Shown in pieces: positions 39,159 to 47,767 of a stretch of DNA of 64,000 nt (positions within the stretch are counted from its first letter, which is position 1; every line of letters starts with the position of its first letter). The notes beneath the pieces are model-generated. The model had not been told where the DNA came from and did no database searches. It was given only the letters and a program-made list of their open reading frames with translations. The stretch covers positions 248,001 through 312,000 of the forward strand of contig CALDCB010000007.1 in the NCBI GenBank assembly GCA_937937585.1, written 5' to 3'. Made by a program: the position numbers and the translations under genes. This stretch comes from an uncultured Coriobacteriaceae bacterium (GTDB lineage: Bacteria > Actinomycetota > Coriobacteriia > Coriobacteriales > Eggerthellaceae).

Positions 39159-40448
39159 ATGAGCACCGCATCAATCAAAGTCGACCACCTTGCCCGTGTC
39201 GAGGGACACGGCAACGTTCATGTCGTGATCGAGGACGGCGCCGTTCAGACCGTTGAGATGAACGTCATCGAACCCGCGCGCCTGTTCGAGAGCATGGTTC
39301 GCGGCCGCAGCTACACCGAGGTTTCCTACATCGCCTCGCGCGTATGCGGCATTTGCTCGGCAAGTCACGTGGTCACCAGCTTGCTGGCCATCGAACGCAT
39401 TTTCGGCGTCGAGGTGACCGACCGCACCAAGGCCCTTCGCGAGCTTCTGGTGTACGGCTCGTATCTGCAGAACCACGCGACCCATCTGTTCGTGCTTGCC
39501 GCCCCCGACTTCCTGAACCAGCCAAGCGTGTTCCCCCTGGCCCAGTCCGATCCCGCGCTGTTCGACAAGGCGCTTGGTCTTAAGGCCCTGGGCAACGAGC
39601 TGTGCACGAAGGTGGGCGGCCGCTCCATTCACCCGATCACGGCTGTGGTGGGTGGTTTCACGCACGAGATCACGCGCGAGGAATACCTCGAGCTTGCCGA
39701 CAAGCTTGAGGCGTCCATCCCGTTCGCGGTGCAGACCGTCGATCTGTTCAATTCGTTCCGTACGCCTGATATCCAGACCGCGGGCGACTTCCTTGCCATG
39801 ACCGCCGACGACCGTTACGCCGTTGCCGATTCGCGCATTGCGACGTTCGTTCACGCAGGCGTTTCGTTTGACGCCGACGACGTCGACGAGAACGTCGACG
39901 AATACAAGGTCGATCATTCCGCCGCGCTGTTCGCGCGTTCGCATGCCACGGGCTCGAACTACTTCACCGGTGCTCTTGCGCGCGTGAACGCCTCGTGGGA
40001 CAAGCTCAGCAAGACGGCCAAGGTCGCCGCCGCCAAGGCGGGGCTGCGTCCGCCCGAGCTCAACCCGTTCCGTAACAACGTCGCGCAGGCCGTCGAGCTT
40101 GTCGACGCGCTCGAGCGCTGCGCCGAGCTGTGCCGCCGCCTTGCGAACGACGAGTTCGAGGGTTCAAGCGAGCCGGTGACGTTCGCGCCTTGCGCGGGCA
40201 AGGGGACGGGCTTCACCGAGGCTCCGCGCGGCACCGTTTTTCACGAGCTTGAGCTTGACGGTGAGGGCCGCGTCGTTCATGCGTCCATCATCACCCCGAC
40301 CGCGCAGAACGTGGCGAACCTGGAAGGCGACATGCTTCTCCTTGCCGAGAACATGCTTGAGATCGACGCGTCGCCTGAAAAGATCCGCGCCGAGATCGAG
40401 AAGCTTGTTCGTGCGTACGACCCGTGCTTCAGCTGCAGCGTTCATTAG
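39159..40448 (+). CDS. [NiFe] sulfhydrogenase alpha (large) subunit, ends at the final His
   Basis: 429 residues. The catalytic Ni-Fe site is held by L1 RVCGICSASH (C63, C66) and L2 DPCFSCSVH (C423, C426). It completes the H2-producing or H2-consuming enzyme of group 3b, which couples H2 with NADP(H) or polysulfide. The reading frame stops directly after His429; other large subunits carry a C-terminal extension removed by a protease after nickel insertion. No maturation genes are in the window. Last gene of the operon. Confidence 0.95.
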   Translation: MSTASIKVDHLARVEGHGNVHVVIEDGAVQTVEMNVIEPARLFESMVRGRSYTEVSYIASRVCGICSASHVVTSLLAIERIFGVEVTDRTKALRELLVYGSYLQNHATHLFVLAAPDFLNQPSVFPLAQSDPALFDKALGLKALGNELCTKVGGRSIHPITAVVGGFTHEITREEYLELADKLEASIPFAVQTVDLFNSFRTPDIQTAGDFLAMTADDRYAVADSRIATFVHAGVSFDADDVDENVDEYKVDHSAALFARSHATGSNYFTGALARVNASWDKLSKTAKVAAAKAGLRPPELNPFRNNVAQAVELVDALERCAELCRRLANDEFEGSSEPVTFAPCAGKGTGFTEAPRGTVFHELELDGEGRVVHASIITPTAQNVANLEGDMLLLAENMLEIDASPEKIRAEIEKLVRAYDPCFSCSVH

Positions 40449-40611
40449 CTTTTTCGTAAGGTATGGATTTTCGTCGTGGTATGGATTTCATTAGTCGGGG
40501 TCCATGGGCGGCGAACGGTTCGTTGCGCCTGTGCTAATATTCTTGTTTACTTGCACGACTAGGTATTTTGACCTAAACGGAACTTAAACGAGATTCAAGG
40601 GGTTGCACCTG

Positions 40612-41667
40612 ATGTCCTTTTTAGATCGCTTCATGGACTCCTTCGGCGGTATGTCGACGGACATGGCTATCGACCTTGGCACTGCGAACACGCTGATTGC
40701 AATCGCAGGCGAGGGCATCGTCATCAACGAGCCTTCGGTTGTCGCGATCGAGAAAAGCACGCATCGCGTTTTGGCGGTTGGCCACGAAGCTAAGAACATG
40801 ATCAACCACACGCCCGACGCGTTTTCCGCCGAGCATCCTCTGAAAGACGGCGTCGTCGCCGATTACGATGTCACCGAGGCCATGATCTCGGCGTTCATCA
40901 ACAAGGCCGCGCCCCGTAAGTACCCGTGGCAGGCTAAGCCGCGCATCGTCATCTGCATTCCCTGCGGCGCCACTTCCGTCGAGAAGCGTGCCGTTTTCGA
41001 GGCTGCCATTCAGGCGGGCGCTCGTCAGGCCTACCTCATCGAGGAGCCTATGGCGGCCGCTATGGGCGCCGACCTGCCCGTTACCGAGCCTACCGGCTCG
41101 ATGGTCGTCGACATCGGCGGCGGCACTACCGAGGTCGCCGTCATTTCCTTGGGCGGCATCGTCACGTCTTCCTCGCTGCGCCTTGCCGGCAACCGCATGG
41201 ATGAGGCCATCTCCATGCATTTGCGCGATCTTCTCGGCATCAAGATCGGCGAGCGCACGGCCGAGGTCATCAAGATCAAGATCGGTTCCATCCTCCCGTT
41301 CGAGGACGGTCGCGAGCGTGACATGATCATCTCCGGCCAGGACGTCATCACCGAGCAGCCCAAGGAAGTCACCATTCAGTCCGAGGACGTTCGCCAGGCT
41401 CTTATCGAGCCGTGCTCCGAGATGGTTCTGAATATCAAGGAAACGTTCAAGAAAACCAACCCTGACCTGGCCAGCGATATCATCCAGAACGGCATCCTGC
41501 TTACGGGCGGCGGCGGCCTGCTTTCGGGCCTCGACCGTTTCCTCACGCAGGAGCTTGAGATTCCGGTTTGGGTTTCCGAGACGGCGCTCACCAACGTCGT
41601 AACCGGCTGTATGAAGGTTCTCGAAACCCCCACCGCGCTTCGCCAGACCCTCATGAGGACTAAGTAG
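40612..41667 (+). CDS. mreB: Rod-shape protein MreB
   Basis: 351 residues of the actin family. DLGTANTLIAIAGEGIVINEPSVVAI, ATSVEKRAVFEAA, IEEPMAAAMGADLP, DIGGGTTEVAVIS and GGGGLLSGLDRFL are the phosphate and adenosine motifs. It forms membrane-bound filaments that guide wall synthesis. I chose ATG at 40612-40614 with AAGGGG nine bases upstream over a TTG nine bases earlier that nearly touches the same site. First gene of the rod operon. Confidence 0.96.
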   Translation: MSFLDRFMDSFGGMSTDMAIDLGTANTLIAIAGEGIVINEPSVVAIEKSTHRVLAVGHEAKNMINHTPDAFSAEHPLKDGVVADYDVTEAMISAFINKAAPRKYPWQAKPRIVICIPCGATSVEKRAVFEAAIQAGARQAYLIEEPMAAAMGADLPVTEPTGSMVVDIGGGTTEVAVISLGGIVTSSSLRLAGNRMDEAISMHLRDLLGIKIGERTAEVIKIKIGSILPFEDGRERDMIISGQDVITEQPKEVTIQSEDVRQALIEPCSEMVLNIKETFKKTNPDLASDIIQNGILLTGGGGLLSGLDRFLTQELEIPVWVSETALTNVVTGCMKVLETPTALRQTLMRTK

Positions 41668-41680
41668 TGCGTTTTCGCCT

Positions 41681-42583
41681 ATGGCTTTGAATTTTCAACA
41701 AAATGGAGCGGCGTCCGTGCGGCGCATCGTGTTCGGTGCGTTGCTTGCGGCGTCGCTTGTTCTCACTACTGTTTACTGCCGCGAGGGCGACGGCGGCCCG
41801 CTGCACGCCATCCAAGGCGCCTTCGGCGTGGTTGCATCGCCTATGCGCAACGTCGGGGCTCATGTGGGCTCCGCCATCGAATCGACGGGCGACTCGGTTG
41901 CCGACGCCACCGCCGACGACGCGACCCTTGCCGAGCTTCGCGAGCAGAACCGCCAGCTTCGTCTGTTACTTGCCCAGGCGGACGAGTACCGCATCGAGGT
42001 CGAGCGCCTTCAGGGCCTTCTTGACATCAAGAGCAAATCGGGCGTCAGCGGCGTCACCGCCACGGTAGTAGGGAAGAGCCTCGATGCTTGGAACCAAACC
42101 GTCACTATCGACAAGGGCTCTGCCGATGGCCTGCAAAGCGGCATGACAGTTATGGGTTCGTCGGGCGTTGTCGGCCAGGTGTCGCGTGTTGAAACGCATT
42201 CCGCTACGGTTCGCTTGCTTACCGACCCCAATTCGGGTGCTGCGGTCATGGTTCAGTCCAGCCGCACGAACGGCATCGTGCGCGGTTCACTTGAGGGCCT
42301 TCTTTATCTGGAGGATATCCCCGAGGATTCGATCCCCGTTGTCGGCGATGTGGTGATCACGTCAGGTTTGGGCGGCAGCTACACGTCGGGCCTTATCGTG
42401 GGTACTGTTGTCAGCGTCGAGAAAACCACGGCGAACGCGACTGGTCGCATCGTCGTGAGCATGAACGATGACGTCTCCCAGCTTGAGAACGTCATCGTCG
42501 TGACGGCCGCCGACGACTCGGACTCCAGCGCAAGCTCAAGCTCGAGTGCAAGTGGCTCGTCTGCAAGCTCGTCCGCTCAGTAA
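41681..42583 (+). CDS. mreC: Rod-shape protein MreC
   Basis: 300 residues. One N-terminal membrane span (IVFGALLAASLVLTTVYC), a coiled coil (TLAELREQNRQLRLLLAQADEYRIEVERL), and the MreC beta domains (VTIDKGSADGLQSGMTVMGSSGVVGQV, PNSGAAVMVQSSRTNGIVRG, ITSGLGGSYTSGLIVGTVVSVE). A Ser/Ala/Gly tail ends it. It links MreB to the outer wall machinery. Confidence 0.95.
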   Translation: MALNFQQNGAASVRRIVFGALLAASLVLTTVYCREGDGGPLHAIQGAFGVVASPMRNVGAHVGSAIESTGDSVADATADDATLAELREQNRQLRLLLAQADEYRIEVERLQGLLDIKSKSGVSGVTATVVGKSLDAWNQTVTIDKGSADGLQSGMTVMGSSGVVGQVSRVETHSATVRLLTDPNSGAAVMVQSSRTNGIVRGSLEGLLYLEDIPEDSIPVVGDVVITSGLGGSYTSGLIVGTVVSVEKTTANATGRIVVSMNDDVSQLENVIVVTAADDSDSSASSSSSASGSSASSSAQ

Positions 42584-42632
42584 TGCCGTTCATGCTGGCT
42601 AGCGGATTTTCATTGAAGAGGAGGTGGCGCGC

Positions 42633-43160
42633 GTGACGGATTCCCACGACGTCTTCGTTCTTTCCATAGCGGGCGTGGTTGCCTTCTTGTTGCAACTCAT
42701 CCTCGCTCCCTATATCGCCATCGGGCATGCTATGCCTGATTTCGTCATGGTGTTCGTGTTCCTGTGCGCTGTGACGCGTTCTCAGTCGTTCGGTTGCGTC
42801 ATGCCGTTCGTCTTGGGTCTTCTGTATGACTTCCTGTCGGGAGGCGTCGTTGGCGCCATGGCATTCGCGTTCACGCTGTTCGCGTACGTCGGCGCGCGTG
42901 TTTTCGCCACCATGGAGAACGACACGCTGTTCATGCCCATTGCGGTCATGAGCGCAGGCATGCTTCTGACCGAGCTTGTTTACGGTATCTTCCTGCTGGC
43001 AACCGGTTACAATGCGAGCTTCATCGACGCGCTCATCTTCCGTGCGCTTCCGTGCGCTATCTACGATTCGGTCATCGCCTTCATCCTGTACCCCTTGGCA
43101 TCGCGCTTCTTCTCGTCGGGCGGCCCGGCATCTCCGATCGTCGCCACGCAATTGCGCTAG
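42633..43160 (+). CDS. mreD: Rod-shape protein MreD
   Basis: 175 residues with five to six membrane spans (FVLSIAGVVAFLLQLI, YIAIGHAMPDFVMVFVFL, FVLGLLYDFLSGGVVGAMAFAF and others). The PDFVMVFVFLCAVTRSQSFG and GLLYDFLSGG motifs are standard for MreD. I favour GTG at 42633-42635 (eight bases after AGAGGAGG) over the GTG at 42624 that overlaps it. Confidence 0.88.
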   Translation: MTDSHDVFVLSIAGVVAFLLQLILAPYIAIGHAMPDFVMVFVFLCAVTRSQSFGCVMPFVLGLLYDFLSGGVVGAMAFAFTLFAYVGARVFATMENDTLFMPIAVMSAGMLLTELVYGIFLLATGYNASFIDALIFRALPCAIYDSVIAFILYPLASRFFSSGGPASPIVATQLR

Positions 43161-43171
43161 GACGTGGTAGT

Positions 43172-45358
43172 GTGCTGCAGGCTGTTCTTGTCGGACTTGC
43201 CGTACTGGTGGTCTGCGTCATCGCCGTTGTGGTGTTCTTCCGCGTGCGCTCGAACCGTTCGGGTGAGCCGCTGGTTGGCGGAAAGCACAGCGTGTCGTCT
43301 ATCGATACGTTCGGCGTGCAAACCACCTTCGACGACACCCCTGTGGGTGGAACGGGTCCGCGCACGTTGGGCGCAAGCTCCGAATCTTCCGCGCCGAAAA
43401 CCTCTTCGACCGGTCGTATTTCCGACGCCGTGCGCTCGCGCTTCGTGGCCATGGGCGTTCTGGCTGCGGCCATTTTCGGCTCGCTTACCGCGAAGCTGTG
43501 GAGCATGCAGGTGCTTGCCTCCAGCTCGTACGAAAGCCAGTCTGAAGAGAATAAGTACTCCAAGATCAAAACGCCCGCACCGCGTGGCTACATTTACGAC
43601 GCCGGCGGCATCGCTATCGTGAAGAACCGCTCGGCGCTCACCGTTCTTGCCGACGCCGACGTGGCTGACGACCATGATGTCGTCCAGCGCCTTTCCACTG
43701 TTTTGGGCATTCCGTACAACGTTGTCCGAAGCCGTATCTTGGACAACTCGTCAGGTGCGCAGAGCCAGCGCGTGGTGACAAGCGATGCCCGCATGCGCGA
43801 CGTCGCGTTCATCGCCGAGCACTCCGACGCCTTCTCGGGCGTCACTATTCAAGAGCGATCCATGCGTTCGTATCCGTACGGTGCCTTGGCTTCCCATGCG
43901 GTGGGTTACACCGGCTCGGTGAGCAAGGACATCCTTTCCAGCATGCCGAAGAACCGCAACGTCGAACTCGGCGATAGCATCGGGCAAAGCGGCGTTGAGG
44001 CCGCCTACGACGAGATCTTGGCCGGTGAACATGGCCTCCGTACCGTTATGGCCGACGCCGACGGCAATGTTGTGTCGGTGGTGAGCGAGACGGCCCCCTC
44101 GCGTGGTTCCGACGTCTATCTCACCATCAAGGCGCCCGTTCAGTACGTGGCTGAAACGGCCCTTAAAGACCTTATCGCCCCAACGGGCATCATCGGCGAA
44201 GGCAAAGGTGTTGCCGGTGCCGTGGTGGCCATGGACGTCACCGACGGCAGCATCGTCGCCATGGCGAGCTACCCAACCTTCAACCCCCAGACGTTCATCG
44301 GCGGCATCTCGCAGGATACCTGGGATCTGTACGAATCCGCCGAGTCGTATTACCCGCTTTTGAACCGTTGCATTTCAGGCACGTATCCCGCCGCTTCGAC
44401 GTTCAAGTCGTTCACCGGCTTGGCGGCGTTGAAGTACGGCTTCGCCGATAAGAAGAAGGAATGGAACTGCACCGGCTCGTGGGATGGTTTCGGTTCGGGC
44501 GATATCCAGAAATGCTGGCTTTCGTCCGGTCATGGCAACATCACCTTCCACGAGGGCATCGTTCAGTCGTGCGACGTCGTTTTCTACGAGATCGCCTACG
44601 ATTTCTACTTCGCGGGTAAATCGCAGGGCGGCAAGCTTTCCGACACTGCCATGCAGGAAGAGGTCGAGAAATACGGATTCGGCAAAACCACCGGCGTCGA
44701 TATTTCAGGCGAGGAAGCGGGCCGCATCCCCACGCCCGAATGGAAGGCGCAACACTGGGTGGACGTTCCCACCGAGGGCGTTTGGCGCGGCGGTGACCTT
44801 ACCAACATGGTCATCGGTCAGGGCGACGTTCTGGTTACGCCGTTGCAGATCGCCGTTGCTTACGGCGGCATCGCAACAGGTACCATGATGAAGCCGCACT
44901 TGCTGAAGGAGGTTCGCAACTCCGACAGCACCACGCCTGCCATCACGTACAAGTCGCAAGAGCTTGCCACGCCTGATGTTGACGAGAAGGATCTGGAAAC
45001 CGTGCGCGATGCCCTTCATGACGTGGCCGCGGGTTCCGCCAACTTGGTCACAGCGTTTGAGGAAGCGGGCGTCAGCCTTGACGACATCGCTTGCAAAACC
45101 GGTACGGGCGAGGTTGCGGGCAAGGACGACTACGCGTGGTTCGTGTGCTACATGCCGTTCGACAACCCGAAATACGTATGCGCCGTGTTGGTTGAGCAGG
45201 GCGGTGGCGGCGCTTCCGCCGCGGGTCCTATTGGCGCTCAGATCATGGGCGCCCTTAAGGCGTACGATGCCGGCGAGCTTACCGACGTGGGCGTTGTCGC
45301 TGCATCAAGCGGCGAGTCGGTCGAATACGGCGGCTCGTCGGGCGGACGAACGGACTAG
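43172..45358 (+). CDS. mrdA: Penicillin-binding protein 2 (elongation transpeptidase)
   Basis: 728 residues from a GTG at 43172-43174 with AGGA upstream; an earlier frame extension overlaps mreD. It has a Leu/Val-rich N-terminal span, another span near residue 95, a PBP dimerisation domain (YIYDAGGIAIVKNRSALTVLADAD), and a transpeptidase domain with catalytic Ser409 in STFK, a SxN-like VQSCDVVF, and CKTGTGEV. It cross-links peptidoglycan in elongation with RodA. Confidence 0.93.
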   Translation: MLQAVLVGLAVLVVCVIAVVVFFRVRSNRSGEPLVGGKHSVSSIDTFGVQTTFDDTPVGGTGPRTLGASSESSAPKTSSTGRISDAVRSRFVAMGVLAAAIFGSLTAKLWSMQVLASSSYESQSEENKYSKIKTPAPRGYIYDAGGIAIVKNRSALTVLADADVADDHDVVQRLSTVLGIPYNVVRSRILDNSSGAQSQRVVTSDARMRDVAFIAEHSDAFSGVTIQERSMRSYPYGALASHAVGYTGSVSKDILSSMPKNRNVELGDSIGQSGVEAAYDEILAGEHGLRTVMADADGNVVSVVSETAPSRGSDVYLTIKAPVQYVAETALKDLIAPTGIIGEGKGVAGAVVAMDVTDGSIVAMASYPTFNPQTFIGGISQDTWDLYESAESYYPLLNRCISGTYPAASTFKSFTGLAALKYGFADKKKEWNCTGSWDGFGSGDIQKCWLSSGHGNITFHEGIVQSCDVVFYEIAYDFYFAGKSQGGKLSDTAMQEEVEKYGFGKTTGVDISGEEAGRIPTPEWKAQHWVDVPTEGVWRGGDLTNMVIGQGDVLVTPLQIAVAYGGIATGTMMKPHLLKEVRNSDSTTPAITYKSQELATPDVDEKDLETVRDALHDVAAGSANLVTAFEEAGVSLDDIACKTGTGEVAGKDDYAWFVCYMPFDNPKYVCAVLVEQGGGGASAAGPIGAQIMGALKAYDAGELTDVGVVAASSGESVEYGGSSGGRTD

Positions 45359-45366
45359 GAGGGGAC

Positions 45367-46590
45367 ATGCCGCAGTTACCGCAGATTTCAACGGTGCGCT
45401 CAGCCGGTTCGCGAACGCCGCGCATGGTGCGCCCTTCACGTTTCCCGTCGCTGAATATGCCGCTTCTCGTCGTCGTATGCGCGCTTACCGTGTACGGCCT
45501 GATCGTCGTGTACTCCGCTGTGTCGTCCGATGTCGACTACAACTTCTCGCGACAGCTGATGGGTGTCGCGGTGGGTGTTGTGGCCATGGTCGCCTTCTGG
45601 AAGTTCGATTACCGGCGCCTGTCAGACATGACGAAAATCCTGATGATCATCAACGTCGTGCTCATCTTGTCGCCGCACCTTCCGATTATCGGCGTGAACA
45701 CCATGGGTGCGACGTCATGGATCAAGATCGGCATTCAGCTTCAGCCAGGCGAGTTCGCTAAGATCACGGTTATCCTCATGGATGCCAGCATCATGGCTCG
45801 CTACAACGGCCACTTGGATGACTTGCGTGAATATCTGAAGGCCGTCGGCCTGATGTTGGTCCCGTTCTTCTGCATCATGACGCAGCCTGACCTGGGAACC
45901 GGTTTGGTGTACATCTTCATCGCCGCCGTCGCGCTTGTGGTTGGCGGCGCCCGTCCGAAGTACCTGCTGATAACGCTGGCGGTTGGCATAGCGCTTATCG
46001 CCATGGTGTTCGTGGTCGATCAGATCATTTATGAGACCAGCAACCCGCATCAGTACAAGCTGCTCAAGCAGTACCAGCGAAACCGTCTGCTGGTGTTCAT
46101 GAACCAGGGCTCCACCGACCTTTCCGACGAAGGTTACAACCTTCAGCAGGCGATGATCGCCATTGGCTCGGGCGGTCTGTTCGGTCAGGGCTACATGCAG
46201 GGAACGCAGCATGCGCTGGGCATTTTGCCCGAGGCACCCACCGACTTCATCTTCTGCGTGCTTGCCGAAGAGCTCGGGTTTTTCGGTGTTCTGGTGCTGC
46301 TTGGCCTGTATATCTCGCTGGTTGTAATAGCATTTCGTATTGCAAGGTCATCGAACGATATGTTCGGTTTGGTCTTGGTCATGTGCATCGTCGGCATGTG
46401 GTTGTTCCAGATCCTCGAGAACATCGGCATGACGTGCGGGCTCATGCCCATCACGGGTATCCCCCTGCCGTTCATGAGCTACGGCTCTTCGTTCATGATG
46501 GTCAACTTTGCCCTGTTGGGTCTTATCGGCTCGGTGTGGGCATGTAGCAATCAATCCGGGCGAAAGGCGTCCTATGCAACTACCCGTTGA
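45367..46590 (+). CDS. rodA: RodA/FtsW family SEDS glycosyltransferase
   Basis: 407 residues with about ten membrane spans. QPDLGTGLVYIFIA, NQGSTDLSDEGYNLQQAMIAIGSGGLFGQGYMQGTQ and PEAPTDFIFCVLAEELGF, MPITGIPLPFMSYGSSFM are conserved SEDS motifs. It polymerises glycan chains and pairs with PBP2. GGAGGGGAC precedes the ATG. Overlaps the next start by 17 bases. Confidence 0.95.
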   Translation: MPQLPQISTVRSAGSRTPRMVRPSRFPSLNMPLLVVVCALTVYGLIVVYSAVSSDVDYNFSRQLMGVAVGVVAMVAFWKFDYRRLSDMTKILMIINVVLILSPHLPIIGVNTMGATSWIKIGIQLQPGEFAKITVILMDASIMARYNGHLDDLREYLKAVGLMLVPFFCIMTQPDLGTGLVYIFIAAVALVVGGARPKYLLITLAVGIALIAMVFVVDQIIYETSNPHQYKLLKQYQRNRLLVFMNQGSTDLSDEGYNLQQAMIAIGSGGLFGQGYMQGTQHALGILPEAPTDFIFCVLAEELGFFGVLVLLGLYISLVVIAFRIARSSNDMFGLVLVMCIVGMWLFQILENIGMTCGLMPITGIPLPFMSYGSSFMMVNFALLGLIGSVWACSNQSGRKASYATTR

Positions 46591-47668
46591 TATCACTGAG
46601 CTGCTCGACGAGGCAACCAATCTCGAGGCTGCGCGTAAAACCCCGCTTTCTGTTAGCGTTTACATCGACGATTCGGCCCCTGCCGATCTTATCGCCCATG
46701 TGCGTAAATCCTTTGCCAGCGAATTGGCCACGGTGCGCCTTACGCTTAGCTATCTGGGAGACCGGCCCGCAAGCGTATGCCCGACCGACGACGCGGCCAT
46801 CATCGTCGCGGGATCTTCCGACGTGGTTGGGCCTTCGGCCGCGGCAATCCGCAGCGCGGGCGTTCCCGTTATGGTATGCGCCACTCAGCCCGCTCGCGTC
46901 GAGCTCATCGCCGCAGCGGCGAGCGCGCCTATCCCCGAGGGCGATCTGGTTGTTCCCAGCGACCCCGAGCGAACCATCGCGAAGAACGTTTGCAAGGTGG
47001 TTTCGCGCGTCGTTCCCAAGCAGGCTGCCGATATGACGAAGGGCCTGTCCGGCATGATGCACGCCGCGCAGATCACCGAGGAAGAGGCCATGGCCGATCC
47101 CATGCCTCTCGATGACGAGGCGGCTGCGGCGCTCGACATGCGCATGGGTGAGTGGATCGCCGTCGCCTGTCGTTCCAAGCGCCTGGCGTTCGCGCTGGCC
47201 TTCCCGTTCGTTCGCAAACCGCTTGCTCTTGAGGCTGTTTCTGAAACTGCGTTGCAGAACGCAGGTGTTGGTTTGGTTCCGTTCTTGAAGGCAGCCGACA
47301 TGCCTATCATGACGCTCAACCAAGCGAAGATGGTCCTGCAGATCGCCGCCGCTTATGGACGCCCCATGGGAATGGAGCGCGCGAAGGAGATCTTGGCAGT
47401 GGTTGGCGGCGCCTTCGGTTGCCGCTCGATTGCCCGTACTGCTGTGGGATATGTTCCCGCATTGGGCGGCGTCATTCGCGCCGGCGTCGGTTTCGGCGGT
47501 ACCGAGGCTATGGGTCGTGCGGTTATCGAGTACTTCGAGGGCGGCGAGAACGTCGCCGGCGTGACTCGCGTGGTTGAGAAAGCCGCCGCTCTTGCAGGGG
47601 AAGCCGCTTCGCAGGTGCGCGACAGGGTCGCCGAAGTGCGCTCGATGGAAACCAAGCCTGTCGCTTAA
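46574..47668 (+). CDS. DUF697-like membrane-associated protein
   Basis: 364 residues from ATG at 46574. The N-terminal half has no GTPase motifs. The region LNQAKMVLQIAAAYGRPMGMERAKEILAVVGGAFGCRSIARTAVGYVPALGGVIRAGVGFGGTEAMGRAVIEYFEGG matches DUF697, which usually follows an Era/MnmE-type GTPase domain. Here only the tail domain and an unknown head are seen. Its close place behind rodA implies a role in cell envelope. Confidence 0.78.
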   Translation: MQLPVDITELLDEATNLEAARKTPLSVSVYIDDSAPADLIAHVRKSFASELATVRLTLSYLGDRPASVCPTDDAAIIVAGSSDVVGPSAAAIRSAGVPVMVCATQPARVELIAAAASAPIPEGDLVVPSDPERTIAKNVCKVVSRVVPKQAADMTKGLSGMMHAAQITEEEAMADPMPLDDEAAAALDMRMGEWIAVACRSKRLAFALAFPFVRKPLALEAVSETALQNAGVGLVPFLKAADMPIMTLNQAKMVLQIAAAYGRPMGMERAKEILAVVGGAFGCRSIARTAVGYVPALGGVIRAGVGFGGTEAMGRAVIEYFEGGENVAGVTRVVEKAAALAGEAASQVRDRVAEVRSMETKPVA

Positions 47669-47698
47669 ACGTATTTCAACTATCATTTGATCAGCATC

Positions 47699-47738
47699 GC
47701 CTGGATCGCCTTCGCTTGATGCGTCGTGCGATCCAGGC
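47699..47738 (+). terminator. Inverted repeat, possible terminator
   Basis: GCCTGGATCGC (47699-47709) and its exact reverse complement (47728-47738) frame an 18-base loop, in the gap before the radical-SAM gene. No long T-run follows, so a terminator role is uncertain. Confidence 0.5.
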
Positions 47739-47767
47739 TGTTCTCTGCCTGAAGGGAAACCCAGACG

